Below are positions 42,503 to 53,627 of a stretch of DNA of 64,000 nucleotides, in pieces. The translations under genes and the position numbers were made by a program. This stretch comes from Rhodotorula mucilaginosa. Its lineage: Eukaryota > Basidiomycota > Microbotryomycetes > Sporidiobolales > Sporidiobolaceae. The notes under the pieces are model-generated. The model saw only the letters and a list, made by a program, of their open reading frames with translations. It searched no databases and was not told where the DNA came from. The stretch covers positions 992,001 to 1,056,000 of the forward strand of contig CP137869.1 in assembly GCA_034406715.1 (NCBI GenBank), given 5' to 3'. Positions within the stretch are counted from its first letter, which is position 1, and every line of letters starts with the position of its first letter.

Positions 42503-44984
42503 CTAGACGTCAGCGATCCCCTCGAGCCCTGGCTTAGACGTATGAAAGGCAAAGGAAGAACTCACTCTTTTGACCGACCGCCGGCCCTCGCCGCTACTAT
42601 CGTCGGCGGCGCTTCCCCCCGATCCTTCTCCGTACTCGTCGCCATCATCATCATCCCTGATCACCTGCGTCGGTCCGAGCTGAGTCTCGCCTCCGCCTCC
42701 GCCTCCGCCTTCTTCTGCTGGGTCCTCCCAGACGAACTCGTCATGTCCGCCATCGTCGCCATACAGTTCGGCACCAGTTCCTCCTCCTCCTCCTCTGACT
42801 CCGACGCCACCGCCTGTGTCCGGTTCGGGATCGTTACCGTCCCCGTGCGCCTCTGCGTCTTCCCGCCCGTGCCGTCCGTCGCCGCCACCACCGCCACCAC
42901 CATCAGCCGACCAAGGCGCAGGGGCAGGGGGAGCACTCCAAGCCGCCGCCGTGCCGTCAAACTCTTTGCCCACTCCCGATCGCAACTGGACGTCCCCTTT
43001 TCCTTCCTCCTCCTCCTCAGACAAAGGCTGCCGTTGTTTCTCCGAAGCGAGGGTTGTGGTCGTCCCCGTCGTCGTCCTTGTCGTCGGCCGCGTCTGCGTC
43101 TGAGTCTGAGCCTGCGACATCATGGCTTGCTGAGTCGCGCGATCCAAATCGGCAAAGAACGCTTCGTCGAGATCGGCGTCGTCGCCGAACGCGGCGTCAA
43201 AGTCCTCGTCTTCTTCTTCTTCTTCGTCGCCGTCGCCGTCGTCTGCCGCGCGCGCTCTACCCTTGCCCTTGCCCTTACCCTTGCCATTGGGGGCGGGAAC
43301 AGGAGCGGGAGCGGGAGAAGGAGTCGGAGCGTTGAACAAGGGTGCGCCACCTCCTTTTCCGCCGCCAGCTCCACGACCGTCCGTTCCCGTTCGACCGCGC
43401 TGCTGACGCGCGACGCTCTCACTCTTTTCGCGCTTGATCCCGTCGTCACCACCACCACCACCTCCGGAACCTCCGGAATCGAAATCGGTCGTCGCGATGA
43501 CAAACTTGGCTTCGAATGGCGACGCGCCGCCGCGGGAGGGATCGTTCGCGGATAAGGAGAACATGATGGGTCGACCGCCGGTGCTGAAATGGGCGGTGAG
43601 GGGCGCTTGGAGAGGTTCGGCGAGGTTGATGATGGCCTGTGTGGTGGAGGTCAGGGAGGCAATTGTTGAATTTGATTTGATCGGCGGCGCGGGTTGGATG
43701 GGATGAATGATGTAAGATTGCCGGGTGAAGGGTCGCGTGATGCATAAGTACGATCAGTTCTCAGCCTGATCTTTTCGTTTCCTTCGCTCGCTCTGGCAAG
43801 AGGTTGGGAGTCGGAAAGGACCGAGGAAAAAACTGACCTTGAACTCTTTCTGAGCAAGCGTCACCACTCGGACACCCCCCGAAGGAGCAGAAGAGGACGA
43901 GGAGGAGGAGGAGGATGGCGGGGACGGGACGTGGTACGTGTCAAAGTCGGCCGTGTCGACCGTGACCTCGGTCGAGAGCGCGCGAGTCATGAACACGTCG
44001 TTGGTCGGTCCGGCTATGTGTGGTGGCAAAGTCAGTCGGAGTCGGAGGCTTTTCCCGTCCCATGTGTGAATGGGTTCTCGGGAATGAATGTGGGAAGATA
44101 AGAAAAACAAAACTCACAGCGGTCGACGTCGTTGAAGCTCTTGAGTCGGCATTCTTGCCTCCCGCAATAGAACGTTACTTCGTCCGTCCCCGCTCCCACT
44201 CCTCCTCCTCCGGAGCTGGAACCGGCTCGTTCATGAAAGTGGGTCATCCAGTCTTTGAGGACGCGGGAGGAGGCGGTCCAGTAGCACGGGGCCGAGTTGA
44301 GGTCGAAGCGAGCCCAGGATCGGAGGGCCGGTTGACTGTAGGTCAAGCTGTGCTTTTTGCGGACGCCTGCCGCAGCAGTAAAAGTTCCCATTTGGGGGGG
44401 TCAGACACGCGATCTGAAGGGAAGCACAGAGAGAGAGAGGGAGGGGCGTTACCGTGTTGGCAATGGAGGTAGACGATGATCCTGCATTCTCCCGAGTCTA
44501 CGCCCGGTTCGTGGTGGTTCCTTCTGTCGTCCGAGTCGTGGACCGAGAGGGTGCAGGATTCGACCGTGTTGGCCGAGCGGGGGCGCAGAGTCGACAGGAG
44601 AGCCTGTGTGGGTCCGGGCAGGTCAGGGCGGAGGACCGCAAGCTGCGAGAGCGAGAGTGAGGGCGTTACCTTTGCATTCACGCTGAACCTGAACTTCTCC
44701 TCGCCATCGCGGGGCGAATAGCTCGAGAAGAAGTTTGGGTAGAAGTGGACGATGCCGAACGCGGTCCTCGAGCTGTTGACGGTCGAGACCGACAGTCGCT
44801 GCTCTGTGCAGGTGAAGTCGAGGTCTTGACCGAGTCGCGCGAGGCACGTCAACGCACTCCGAAAGTCTGCGTGCGCGTACAGAGAGTCGCGGTGAGTTTG
44901 CAGGCAGGTGGGGAGGGAGAGGGAGACGGGGAGAGGGAGGGAGAACTGACGCTTAAGGACTGGACCTGTGATTTCGAGTTCCAT
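42503..44984 (-). CDS. RAD9: RAD9 checkpoint clamp subunit (9-1-1 complex)
   Basis: Rad9 with Rad1 and Hus1 forms the DNA-damage clamp that helps activate ATR/Mec1. Exon 1 (MELEITGPVLK) joins over GTCAGT...CACGCAG to HFRSALTCLARLGQDLDF, the family start. Then LSVSTVNSSRTAFGIVHFYPNFF, KFRFSVNAKALLSTL, ESCTLSV, CRIIVYLHCQHGVRKKHSLTY, CRLKSFNDVD, MTRALSTEVTVDTADFD, FKAIINLAEPL and GRPIMFSLS complete a PCNA-like fold. The tail (from about residue 400) is disordered and acidic with Gly runs, an EEEEEDEDFDAAFGDDADL stretch, DEFVWEDPAEEG and TQLGPTQ, the last resembling phospho-site clusters used by Rad9 tails. The 3' end is uncertain: a GTGAGT donor after SVKR may remove the last codons, giving a slightly different C-terminus near 42480. 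Convergent with MUS81. Confidence 0.88.
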
Positions 44985-45092
44985 TTCAGATTGAGATTGG
45001 ATGCATTACCCCTGCCTCGCAGTCTATCTAGTCGGCGTATAGACGTGGGCAAAGGGCAGGTCGTGAGACGAGAAGGTCAACTCGCGGAAGAG

Positions 45093-46478
45093 ATGACGCT
45101 GCTTGCTCTCCTAGAGCATACACAGACAGGGATGCTCGCACTAGGCCGCCGCCCGCAGGCAGTGATCCGCCCGTGGCCCTTGCCAGCACGACGCCGAGCC
45201 GCGTTGCACTCGTCCCCTCTCGCCCTCGCTCATCACCGCACGTCGTCCCCATCTCTCCTCTCTGCGATGCATACTAGCTAACATACACGCGCACAGACTA
45301 CTTTGACTCGGCCGAGTATGTCCACCGCTTCGAACAGCAAGGCTTGTCCAAGCAGCAGGCCGAAGGCGTCGTCGACGCGCTCGAGGGCATCGTCCAAGAG
45401 TCGATGGACAACCTCGAAGCCAACTTGGTCTCGCGCTCAGAGCACTACAAGGTACGCATCTCTCTCTGAGAGTCCGTCTAGTGCGACGCGCTGACCCCCT
45501 CCCCCGCCCGCAGCATCATGACCGTCAAAAAGTGCGCCTCAATTCATCAGTGTACGCCCGCACGCACGCTCCCTGACGCCCCAACAACCCCCCGCCTGCG
45601 TGCAGGTCGATTTCGCAGCCCTGAAGCAGAACCTCGAACTCTCGGAACGCACCGACTTTATGAACCTCAAAGCCGAGAACGAACGCCTCCTCGGCGACAT
45701 TGAAAAACTCAAACAACGCCTCCGCGAAGAAATCTCGAGAACCCAGGCCGGCGTCAGGCTCGACCTCAACTTGGAAAAGGTGCGCCGCCTTTCCAGGCAG
45801 GAGAGGAGAGAAGACTCTTTTCTCTCCTCGAGCTGACTGGCACCTCGCGGTGGGGGGGGAAACAATGTTGAAACAGGGTCGCATCCGAGACGAGATGAGC
45901 GTCCGAGAATCGCGCATGACCGAAGTCGATACCCGGATAGAGAACGAGATCGGTCTCTTGCGCGCATCGTCAGTTTCTTACTGATCCTCTTCCGAAAGAG
46001 CGCCCGCCCTGCTTGTGGTTTTCCGCTGCTGACGCGCGCGCCCTCAATGCGGGTCACGATTACGATCACGATACGAACAGGATGGAAGCAGTCAAGTTCA
46101 AGTAAGTCGCGGGCTACCTTTTGATTTCTACACACGCCCCCTCCGTTGCTTCCTCTCCATGTCGGTTTGCCCTGCCCCGAGAATGAACGACTCTGACGAC
46201 CATTCTCCTCTCTTCCCTTCGCCCCGCGCCCGCGCACGCACGCGCAGTATCCTCCAGTACGCGTTCGCCGTCATGTCCGGTACCGGCGCGTTGCTCCTCG
46301 CCTACCTGCGCATGTACGTTCCGTTCCCCTTTTCCTTTGTACTTTCCCTCCTTCCTCTTCGTCTTTCTCCTCCGAGTCCTCCCGCTTCGACCTTCTTTGC
46401 ACGCTGGGGTGCCTACTTGCATCGCCGGAGCAGCGCGAGTGGCTGATTTCGTCGAGTGTCTACAGGTTCGCCAATTGA
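45093..46478 (+). CDS. DUF1640 mitochondrial inner-membrane protein (MCUR1/CCDC90B/FMP32-like)
   Basis: A mitochondrial coiled-coil protein. Animal MCUR1 is linked to the calcium uniporter, and yeast FMP32 to complex IV assembly and proline use. Exon 1 in this frame reads like a presequence (MLALGRRPQAVIRPWPL, RRRAALHSSPLALAHH); its donor is not clear. Later exons: YFDSAEYVHRFEQQGLSKQQAEGVV, DALEGIVQESMDNLEANL, QKVDFAALKQNLELSERTDFM, LKAENERLLGDIEKLKQRLREEISR, GVRLDLNLEKGRIRDEMSV, TRIENEIGLLRA, and after further introns MEAVKF and SILQYAFAVMSGTGALLLAYLRM. The order and spacing match DUF1640 from 'YFDS..v..L...G.s..QAE' to the single C-terminal membrane helix. The last intron (GTACGT, acceptor TCTACAG at 46465) would give LRMFAN and stop at 46478; retaining it ends at 46446. 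Divergent from RAD9 by 108 bp. Confidence 0.8.
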
Positions 46479-46925
46479 GGGAGTGTACGCTTTTCTTCGT
46501 TCGCGGTTCCCAGGTCCCCCCCCCCGCCCCTTCCTTCCCATTCCCCGGATGGGCACACGCAATCCCCTTTCGCCATTTCTTCCAACGTCCCCGCCGCCAC
46601 CACCATCAGCAGCAGCAGCCGTTAGTAGGGAGCAGCAGCAAGTGTTTAGGCAACTATTCGGTATCGAGTCTTTCGAGTCTTTTAGGGGTGCTGCATCCGC
46701 CCCGTTCTCTTTGTGTATCATCTTGACGTGGGCGCATCTATTAAAAACACTTTGGAATGTTCTTTCTTTCTTCGCCGCGACCTTCTCTTGTATCTTCCTC
46801 GGTTTAGCGTCTTTCGCGAGGGTGACCAACGAAAATGGAAGTATTGGGTTGCGGCGGAAAGAGGGTAAACCGTGAAGAAGCTCTAGAGGATATACGGGAA
46901 AAGTTTGTGAGATCCGCGCTTTCCG
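46479..46925. other. Intergenic between convergent DUF1640 gene and DEAD-box helicase
   Basis: About 450 bases including a run of c at 46516 and AGC repeats near 46605. It serves as 3' regions. Nothing else is seen. Confidence 0.5.
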
Positions 46926-49137
46926 TCACTGACCGCGCCCACGACCACCGCGACCACCTCCGCGACCACCTCCACCTCCTCCTCCGCGACCACCTCGTCC
47001 GCCACCCCTTCCTCCTCCACCGCCGCCACCGTTACCTCCCCGTCCACCGCCTCCTCCTCCTTCCTTTCCGGGGAGTTCGCGAACAATGTTGAGACCGGGA
47101 GTACCCTTCAGGCCCATCTTGCCGACGGTCTGGGCGAGGACTGGGTGCGTAAAAGATGTTCGATCGGATCCGTCAGTATTTCGGCTCCTTGTCAGTCTGG
47201 TTCCAGACTGCGAAAAGGGCGAAAAGAAAAGAGACGTACTTCCGGGAACTTGGTCGCACCCCAACCCGCCCGCCTGGACCGGCGCCGTCGCAAACTCGTT
47301 CCAAACGCGCACCATCGCGCCCGCATCTCCCCTGAACGCGTCCCTCATCGAGGCTTTGTAGAACCCTAAACTCGCGGCGTAAAACTGCGCCTTCTCGTCC
47401 GTCCCGACGAGCGGCATCGCCTTGGCCAGCGTGGCGCGGCAGGCTTCGAGCTCGGAGGGGGCGATGGGCGGGTGAGGGGTCAGGGGGAGGGTGTTGACGA
47501 TCGGTTTTCGGAGGAAAAAGGTCTCGAAGGGAGCGAGGATCAGGATCCCGACGCCCTTGGCGGTGCCGCCCGCGCGGGCAGTCCGTCCCAGACTGGAGAT
47601 CACGTACACATGTGAGGGTCAGGTTCGGGGTCGTCGTGCGGTCGGGGAAGGGCGCGCGCAAAAAAAAGGCGAAGAAAAAGGATAGACTCACCGATGGATG
47701 TACTGCTCCCCGCTGGCGGGGAGGCCGACCTGAATGACCGTCGTGACGTTGGGGAAGTCCATGCCGCGGGCAGTCACGTCGGACGAGAAGAGGACGCCCC
47801 CCTTGGCCGACTTGAACGCCTCGGCGGCACTGTTGCGCGCGCTCTGACTCTTGCGCGAGTGGATCTCGTACACTTCAAAGCCGTTGACCATCTGCTGCAA
47901 CCCGATGCGCTTGAACAGCGACGCGACGAGCCCGGTCGCGCGCGCGGTCGGGAGGAAAAACATGACCTTGGTCGCGTCGCCGTGCTTGGCGATTTCTTCC
48001 TTGAGGACGGCGAGCGAGGCCGGGAACAGATCATAGAGCGAGTCGGGCAGGACGGTCGTCTGCGGGACCGACTGGTGCGTGTTTTGCTCGTCGGGCGGGA
48101 TCGTCGAGATGAACTTGTGCGAAGGCAAGAGCGCGAGCGAGCTCAGTTGGTGCACTTGTTGCGGGATCGTCGCCGAGAACATGAGCGTCTGACGCGGGGT
48201 CGAGTGGCGCGGCGGCAGGTGCGAGATGATGCGCTCGCAGTCTTGGCGGAACCCTTGCTCGAGGAGCCGGTCCGCCTCGTCAAAGATGAACGTCCGCAGG
48301 CCCGACATCTTTTGCTTCAGGCCCGAGTTTTGCAGGTGGTCGAGCAGTCGTCCGGGAGTCGCAATCAGGAAGTCGCACCGCTCGGTCTGCAACCGCTTGA
48401 CCTCCGAGTTCATGTTGGTCCCGCCGACGACGTGCTGCGCCTTGAACGGAGTGCCGCTCAAGAGCGTCTTGGCGCTCTCTTCGATCTGGATTGCGAGTTC
48501 ACGCGTCGGCGAGAGGACGAGGACCGAGATTTGGCCCTTCGGCGGTTGGGTCGGCGCGCGCAGGAGGTTCTCGATCGAGGGGATCAGGAAGGCGAGCGTC
48601 TTGCCGGTACCGGTACGAGCCTGGGCGAGACTGTGGGCGTTCCTCTCCCTCTCTCGGTCAGCTCGCCAGAAAGGGCCCTCGCTCTGGGAATTTCTGGAGA
48701 GGGGAAAAATGGAGAGAAACGCACACATCCTCGCCGGTCAAGCACGTCGGCAGCGTCATCGCCTGGACCTGGGTGCAGTACTCGTATCCTCCGCTAGCGA
48801 TACCCTTGGCCGTCTGCTGCGAGATCAACCCTTGCGCCAGAAAGTCGGTAAACTTGACGTCGGAAAACGTCGACGAGGTGGTGGTCGGAGTCGCTGCCCT
48901 CGGAGTCATCGACGGAGTGGTGACGGTGCTGGCGTCGCTCAAATCGAGGTCCATGGCCATCGTGGCTGCGACACGCGCAGGAGCCGCAGGCGCTCCTCCG
49001 TTCGATTGCTGCTGCTGTTGCTGGTTCGGACCTTTCGGTTTGCGCTGGCGGTGGTGAGGGTGCGGCCGGCGCTTCTGCCCGCCTGCGCTGCCGTTCGCGG
49101 CCGATCCGTTCTGGTTCTGTTGGTGCGGAGCAGACAT
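46926..49137 (-). CDS. DEAD-box RNA helicase, MSS116-like, with RGG tail
   Basis: ATP-dependent RNA helicase. Starting at 49137 (MSAPHQQNQNGSAANGSAG) there is a Gln/Pro-rich leader, then FTDFLAQGLISQQTAKGI and the Q-motif region CTQVQAMTLPT. Helicase motifs in order: I ARTGTGKTLAFLIP, Ia SPTRELAIQ, GG GGTNMN, Ib TPGRLLDHL, II DEADRLLEQGF, III SATI, IV VMFFLPTARATG, V SSDVTARGMDFPNV, VI HRLGRTARAG. The post-core GILILAPFETFFLRK and KMGLKGTPGLNIVRE are the Mss116/CYT-19 type C-terminal extension. The tail is almost pure Gly/Arg (RGG repeats, 46930-47065 region), typical for RNA binding. Mss116 works in mitochondria, but I see no clear presequence; an alternative start at 49179 adds NCSLSQTPRRSRK, which is basic. 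Introns split before motif I, before motif VI and within the tail. Confidence 0.9.
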
Positions 49138-50619
49138 CTTTCTGCTGCGCCTTGGGGTTTGTGAGAGGGAACAGTTCAAGGGGGCTGGAGAAGCTCATTC
49201 ACATGTCCGTCCATGCGGGGTTCCGCTATCTCCTGTCTATCTCCAGGCATTTTCAGTCCGTGCGCGCACCAGCGGGGAGGAAAGCACATTGTGCATGCAT
49301 GGATGAGATTCTTTCGTTCTGGCTATGCTTGACCGGAGAAATCGCTTTCTAGAGAAGAACGTCCCCGGTGCACAAATTATTTTCCCAGCGCGGTCCAACG
49401 TATGTGAAGTCGGCGTGGTTCGCAACTAGCTCACGAGAAGCTGTAAGTATAGAGTCACGGACGGTTTAATTCTGAGGGCAGTGACGGTTGTGGTCCAGCA
49501 GGCCGTCTGACCTTGGTCAACTTTGTTTTCGCACCATGGATTGAACCCTTTCTTTTCCTTCGCCCCCAGGAGCGTACGGTGCGTTTGGCGCACGCATGTA
49601 CGAGGCAAATGAGTGCTTGGAAATCGCAACCATCGAAGTTGGCCCGGATGCCTCGTGCCGAACGCGTCAAAGGATACTGCTTGTGCAAGATCAGGAGTAC
49701 GCAAAGTAGGTCGAGTTCGCAGGATGCCCAGTGCCCGAGCTCTCGACTGCCGAGCATGTACGCACTTGAGCGGTGAGGGCGCACGTGGTGGCAGCCAAAA
49801 GTCACGCGCGTGGGAAGAGAGGACGAGCTTGCTACCGCCACCCTCTTGAGGAAGGCGGGATCGGGAGAAAATACTTTCATCACATTCGGGATCAAAGCGC
49901 GTCGCAAAGCAGCTCCTTGCCAAAGGTGTCGCGCAGACAGGGCAAACGCGACGAGCATCGGGTCTCGTGCATGCGGCGGCGAGCGGAATGAGCAAGCAAG
50001 AAAGACTTTTCAAGTTGTCCCGCTCATGGACAGGACACGGCGGCGTCGGCGCGTGGCATGCGCAGAGAGAAAGCGGACCACCACCGAGCAACGCTTTGTG
50101 AGCTGGGGAGGGGCTCGGGCGGGGCGGTCAGCCATTCTCAGCTGTGATGCCAAGATGCAGGCGGTCGACGCGGCGCGTCCAGGACACGGGGCCAGGAGCC
50201 AGCCGTCACACCAGGCTGGCCCGAGCTTGGCCTTCTCAAGTCGTAGCCCAGGCGCGCTCGACGAGCGAAAAGGCGCTTCTAGAGCAGCGTAGGGTGCGTC
50301 GATGCCGAGAGGTGATCCGATGGGTCGATATGAGCCACGAGCGAGCGGGATGCGAGGGCGTTCCGAGGCGGGGAGGGCCGTACTGGAAATTCGGGGAAAG
50401 CGTCTACCCAAGCGGTGTGCTGCAGAGTGTAGCTGGACTCGGATGTGGTGCGTAGAGGGACGAGTCGGGCCAGACAAGCATTCAATACAAACGCGAGGAT
50501 AAGCGAGGCATTAGCGAGTTACCAAATCGCGATTCGGCGCGGCCAAAGTCGCCGCTCGCGAACCTCGGCGGCAGTCGGTCCTCTTGCTCCAGCCTCGCCT
50601 GTCCCGCCCCGCTCGAGCC
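49138..50619. other. Gene-poor 1.48-kb stretch between divergent helicase and ATP1
   Basis: Much longer than the usual spacing here. A 221-codon open frame on the minus strand (50091-49426) and smaller ones exist, but they have no recognisable domain, no plausible splice partners and mixed codon use. It probably holds the ATP1 and helicase promoters, an upstream leader of ATP1 and perhaps decayed sequence. Confidence 0.4.
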
Positions 50620-53600
50620 ATGCACCGCTCTCTGCGCCTCGCTACCCTCGCCTCCAAGGCTGCCGCTGTACGCCTGTCCTGGTCCCGCGCGCGCGCGCGG
50701 CCGCGTCGTCGAGAGCGAGCGAGCGACCCAGCCCACTGACGAGCTCCCACCCTCCGCCCTCGCAGCGCCCGGCCCTCGCGCGCTCGTACGCCACCGCCAA
50801 GCCGGGTGAGTCGCCAGAGGGTCTAGAGTGCGAGTGAGCACCGTCGCTGACCCGCGCGAGGTGTGTGACAGCCGCGTCCGAGGTCGCGTCCATCCTCGAG
50901 AGTCGCATCTCGGGCTCGACCGCCGGTGCCGACGTCCAGGAGACTGGCCGCGTCCTCACCATCGGTGACGGTATCGCTCGGTGAGCTTTGCATTCGTCTA
51001 TAGCTTCGGTGCCCGCTCGAGCGCTGACCTTGCCCCGATCCCGCCAGTGTCTACGGCCTCCGCAATGTCCAGGGTGCGCTTTGATTGGGGGCATCGGACG
51101 CGTTCTCACCCGCGCGGGACCCATTGGGCCGCGAGCTCTGGTCCTGCGTAGGTGTGGCTATGAGGGGCCCGAAACTGACCGCAAGCTCTACGTATGCAGC
51201 CGAGGAGATGGTTGAGTTCGCTTCGGGAATCCGCGGCATGTGCCTGAACTTGGAAGCCGGTCAGTCCATCACAATTCCCCGTTCCTCCGACGCCCGCCCT
51301 CTCCCGCCCGGTGCAAGACGAGCTGAACATGCTATACACACACACATACAGACAACGTCGGTGTTACCATCTTCGGTAACGACCGTGGCATGTAAGTCTC
51401 GCAGCGGCAGAGATTTTTTTCTCTCCAACCCAAGAGAAGACTGACCGCTTTTTTCCTGCCCCCTCTCAAAGCAAGGAGGGCGACACGGTCAAGCGTACCG
51501 GTAACATTGTCGACATCCCCGTCGGCCCCGACATGCTCGGCCGCGTCGTCGACGCGCTCGGCAACCCCATCGACGGCAAGGGCCCGATCAAGGCCGCCGA
51601 GCGCCGCCGTGCCCAGGTCAAGGCCCCGGGTGTCTTGCCGCGTGCCTCCGTCTCGGAGCCCATGTTGACCGGCATGAAGTCGGTCGACGCCATGGTTCCG
51701 ATCGGCCGTGGCCAGCGTGAGCTCATCATCGGTGACCGTCAGACTGGCAAGACCGCTGTCGCGATCGACACGATCCTGAACCAGAAGCGGTGGAACGACT
51801 CTTCGGACGAGAAGAAGAAGTTGTACTGCGTGTACGTCGCCGTCGGCCAGAAGCGTTCGACCGTCGCGCAGCTCGTGCAGACCCTCGAGGAGAACGACGC
51901 CATGAAGTACTCGGTCGTCGTCGCCGCCACCGCCTCGGAGGCCGCGCCGCTCCAGTACCTCGCTCCGTTCGCCGGTACCGCCATCGGCGAGTGGTTCCGT
52001 GACAACGGCAAGCACGCCCTCATCATCTACGACGACTTGTCGAAGCAGGCCGTCGCCTACCGTCAGATGTCGCTCCTCCTCCGTCGCCCGCCCGGTCGTG
52101 AGGCTTACCCCGGTGACGTCTTCTACCTCCACTCGCGTCTCCTCGAGCGTTCGGCCAAGCTGTCGGACAAGCACGGCGGCGGATCGCTCACCGCCCTCCC
52201 CATCATCGAGACCCAGGGTGGTGACGTCTCGGCCTACATCCCGACCAACGTCATCTCCATCACGTTTGTTCTTTCCTGCTCCTTCCTGTGCTCGTATCTG
52301 TGGGTCCTGACGCGGGTTGGTGTGTGTGCAGTGACGGCCAGATCTTCCTCGAGGCCGAGCTCTTCTTCAAGGGTATCCGTCCGGCTATCAACGTCGGTCT
52401 TTCGGTCTCGCGTGTCGGTTCCGCCGCCCAGACCAAGGTGCGTTTTCTTCATCTGCGGTTGTTGTCTCTGGGATGTTTGGTCTCGATCTGCGTCGGCCTA
52501 CGAGAGAGTGGGGAGCCGATGCCTTTCAGGTGTCGGACCCCGGGGCTCACGAACCGCCTCGGAGGCGATGCCATGCTGCAAGAGCGAAGCGCCAGCACAG
52601 CTTGCATGTGAACCCGCGCGCAAGAGCTGGAGCAGAAGTCGAGGCGTTCCGTTCCTTCTCGGTTCTCCGACCGCTTGCTGCTCCTCTCGCTGCGCCTGCG
52701 GGTCTCCCCGTTTCGCACCTCAACACGCAAACTACTCTATACCTGCCTGCAAACGAGAAACTGACCGAACCCTTCGACTCGGATTCCGACACGCGCAGGT
52801 CATGAAGGCCGTCGCCGGTTCGCTCAAGCTGTACCTCGCCCAGTACCGTGACGTTGCCGCGTTCGCCCAGTTCGGTTCGGACCTCGACGCTTCGACCCGC
52901 TTCTTGCTCAACCGTGGAAGTCGTCTCACTGAGCTCCTCAAGCAGGGCCAGGCAAGTCTTGGCGATTTTTTTTCTCTTCTCCCGACCTTGTCAAGTTGGG
53001 CTGTTTCGCTGACCGCCACTGCGCCCGCCTTTCCCCCGACAACAGTACCAGCCCCTTGCTATCGAGATCCGTACGTCGATGATCCACGTCTCTCTCCCTT
53101 TAGTCTCCAAGACCGGCGACGTCGAACCCGAGCTTGCCCCTTCGCCCTCCTTTGCTGACCCCTTTTTACCTCTCCCCTCCCTTTCCCCTCGAATCGCGAA
53201 TGTGATCTCCATCGACACGCGACTATTCGCTCGCCATCGCCAACCGACCAAACCGCCACTTCCACCCAACAGAGGTTCCTATCCTCTACGCCGTGCGTTT
53301 TCCGCCCACTTTGGAAACCGATCTCGCAACGGGAAACTGATCTCGTTTTCACGATTCACAGGGTGTTAACGGTCTTCTCGACCGTGTCCCCGTCGAGAAG
53401 ATTGGCGCGTGGGAGAAGAACTGTGAGTCCCGGCGCACGCCTCTTTGCGCAAAAGAGTCTCGACCCGCTGACCGATGAAACGCCCCCGGCCTGCAGTCAT
53501 GGAGCACATCCGCTCGTCGCAGCAGGGTCTCCTCGCCGAGATCACCAAGGGCAAGATGACCCCGGAGCTCGACGCCCAGCTCAAGAAGGTTGTCCAGGAG

Positions 53601-53627
53601 CACGTCTCGTCGTTCGTCTCGGCCTAA
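50620..53627 (+). CDS. ATP1: F1F0 ATP synthase alpha subunit
   Basis: Mitochondrial catalytic-core subunit. About twelve exons, many very short. Exons 1-2 encode the presequence ([26 protein letters not shown]), then [67 protein letters not shown]. The large exon has [56 protein letters not shown] (Walker A) and [17 protein letters not shown]. Then [23 protein letters not shown] with [12 protein letters not shown] (arginine finger), [51 protein letters not shown] and [15 protein letters not shown]. Intron 52952-53045 needs a GC donor (CAG|GCAAGT) to join GQ to YQPLAIEI. The intron before VMKAV is unusually long (about 360 nt), and its second half plus two exons are duplicated 2385 bp downstream. 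Confidence 0.97.
52952..53045 (+). other. ATP1: GC-AG intron in ATP1
   Basis: Donor CAG|GCAAGT and acceptor ACAACAG|TAC. Only this choice restores [12 protein letters not shown], a motif conserved in ATP synthase alpha subunits. The nearby GT gives the wrong phase. Confidence 0.88.

Noticed and set aside
49426-50091. 221-codon minus-strand open frame upstream of ATP1
   Set aside because: No recognisable domain, odd composition (many Cys, Arg and Pro) and no splice context; kept only as part of a gene-poor stretch.
51533-53158. 541-codon open frame continuing ATP1 through several introns
   Set aside because: The frame stays open by chance. Conserved ATP1 motifs show that introns must be removed.
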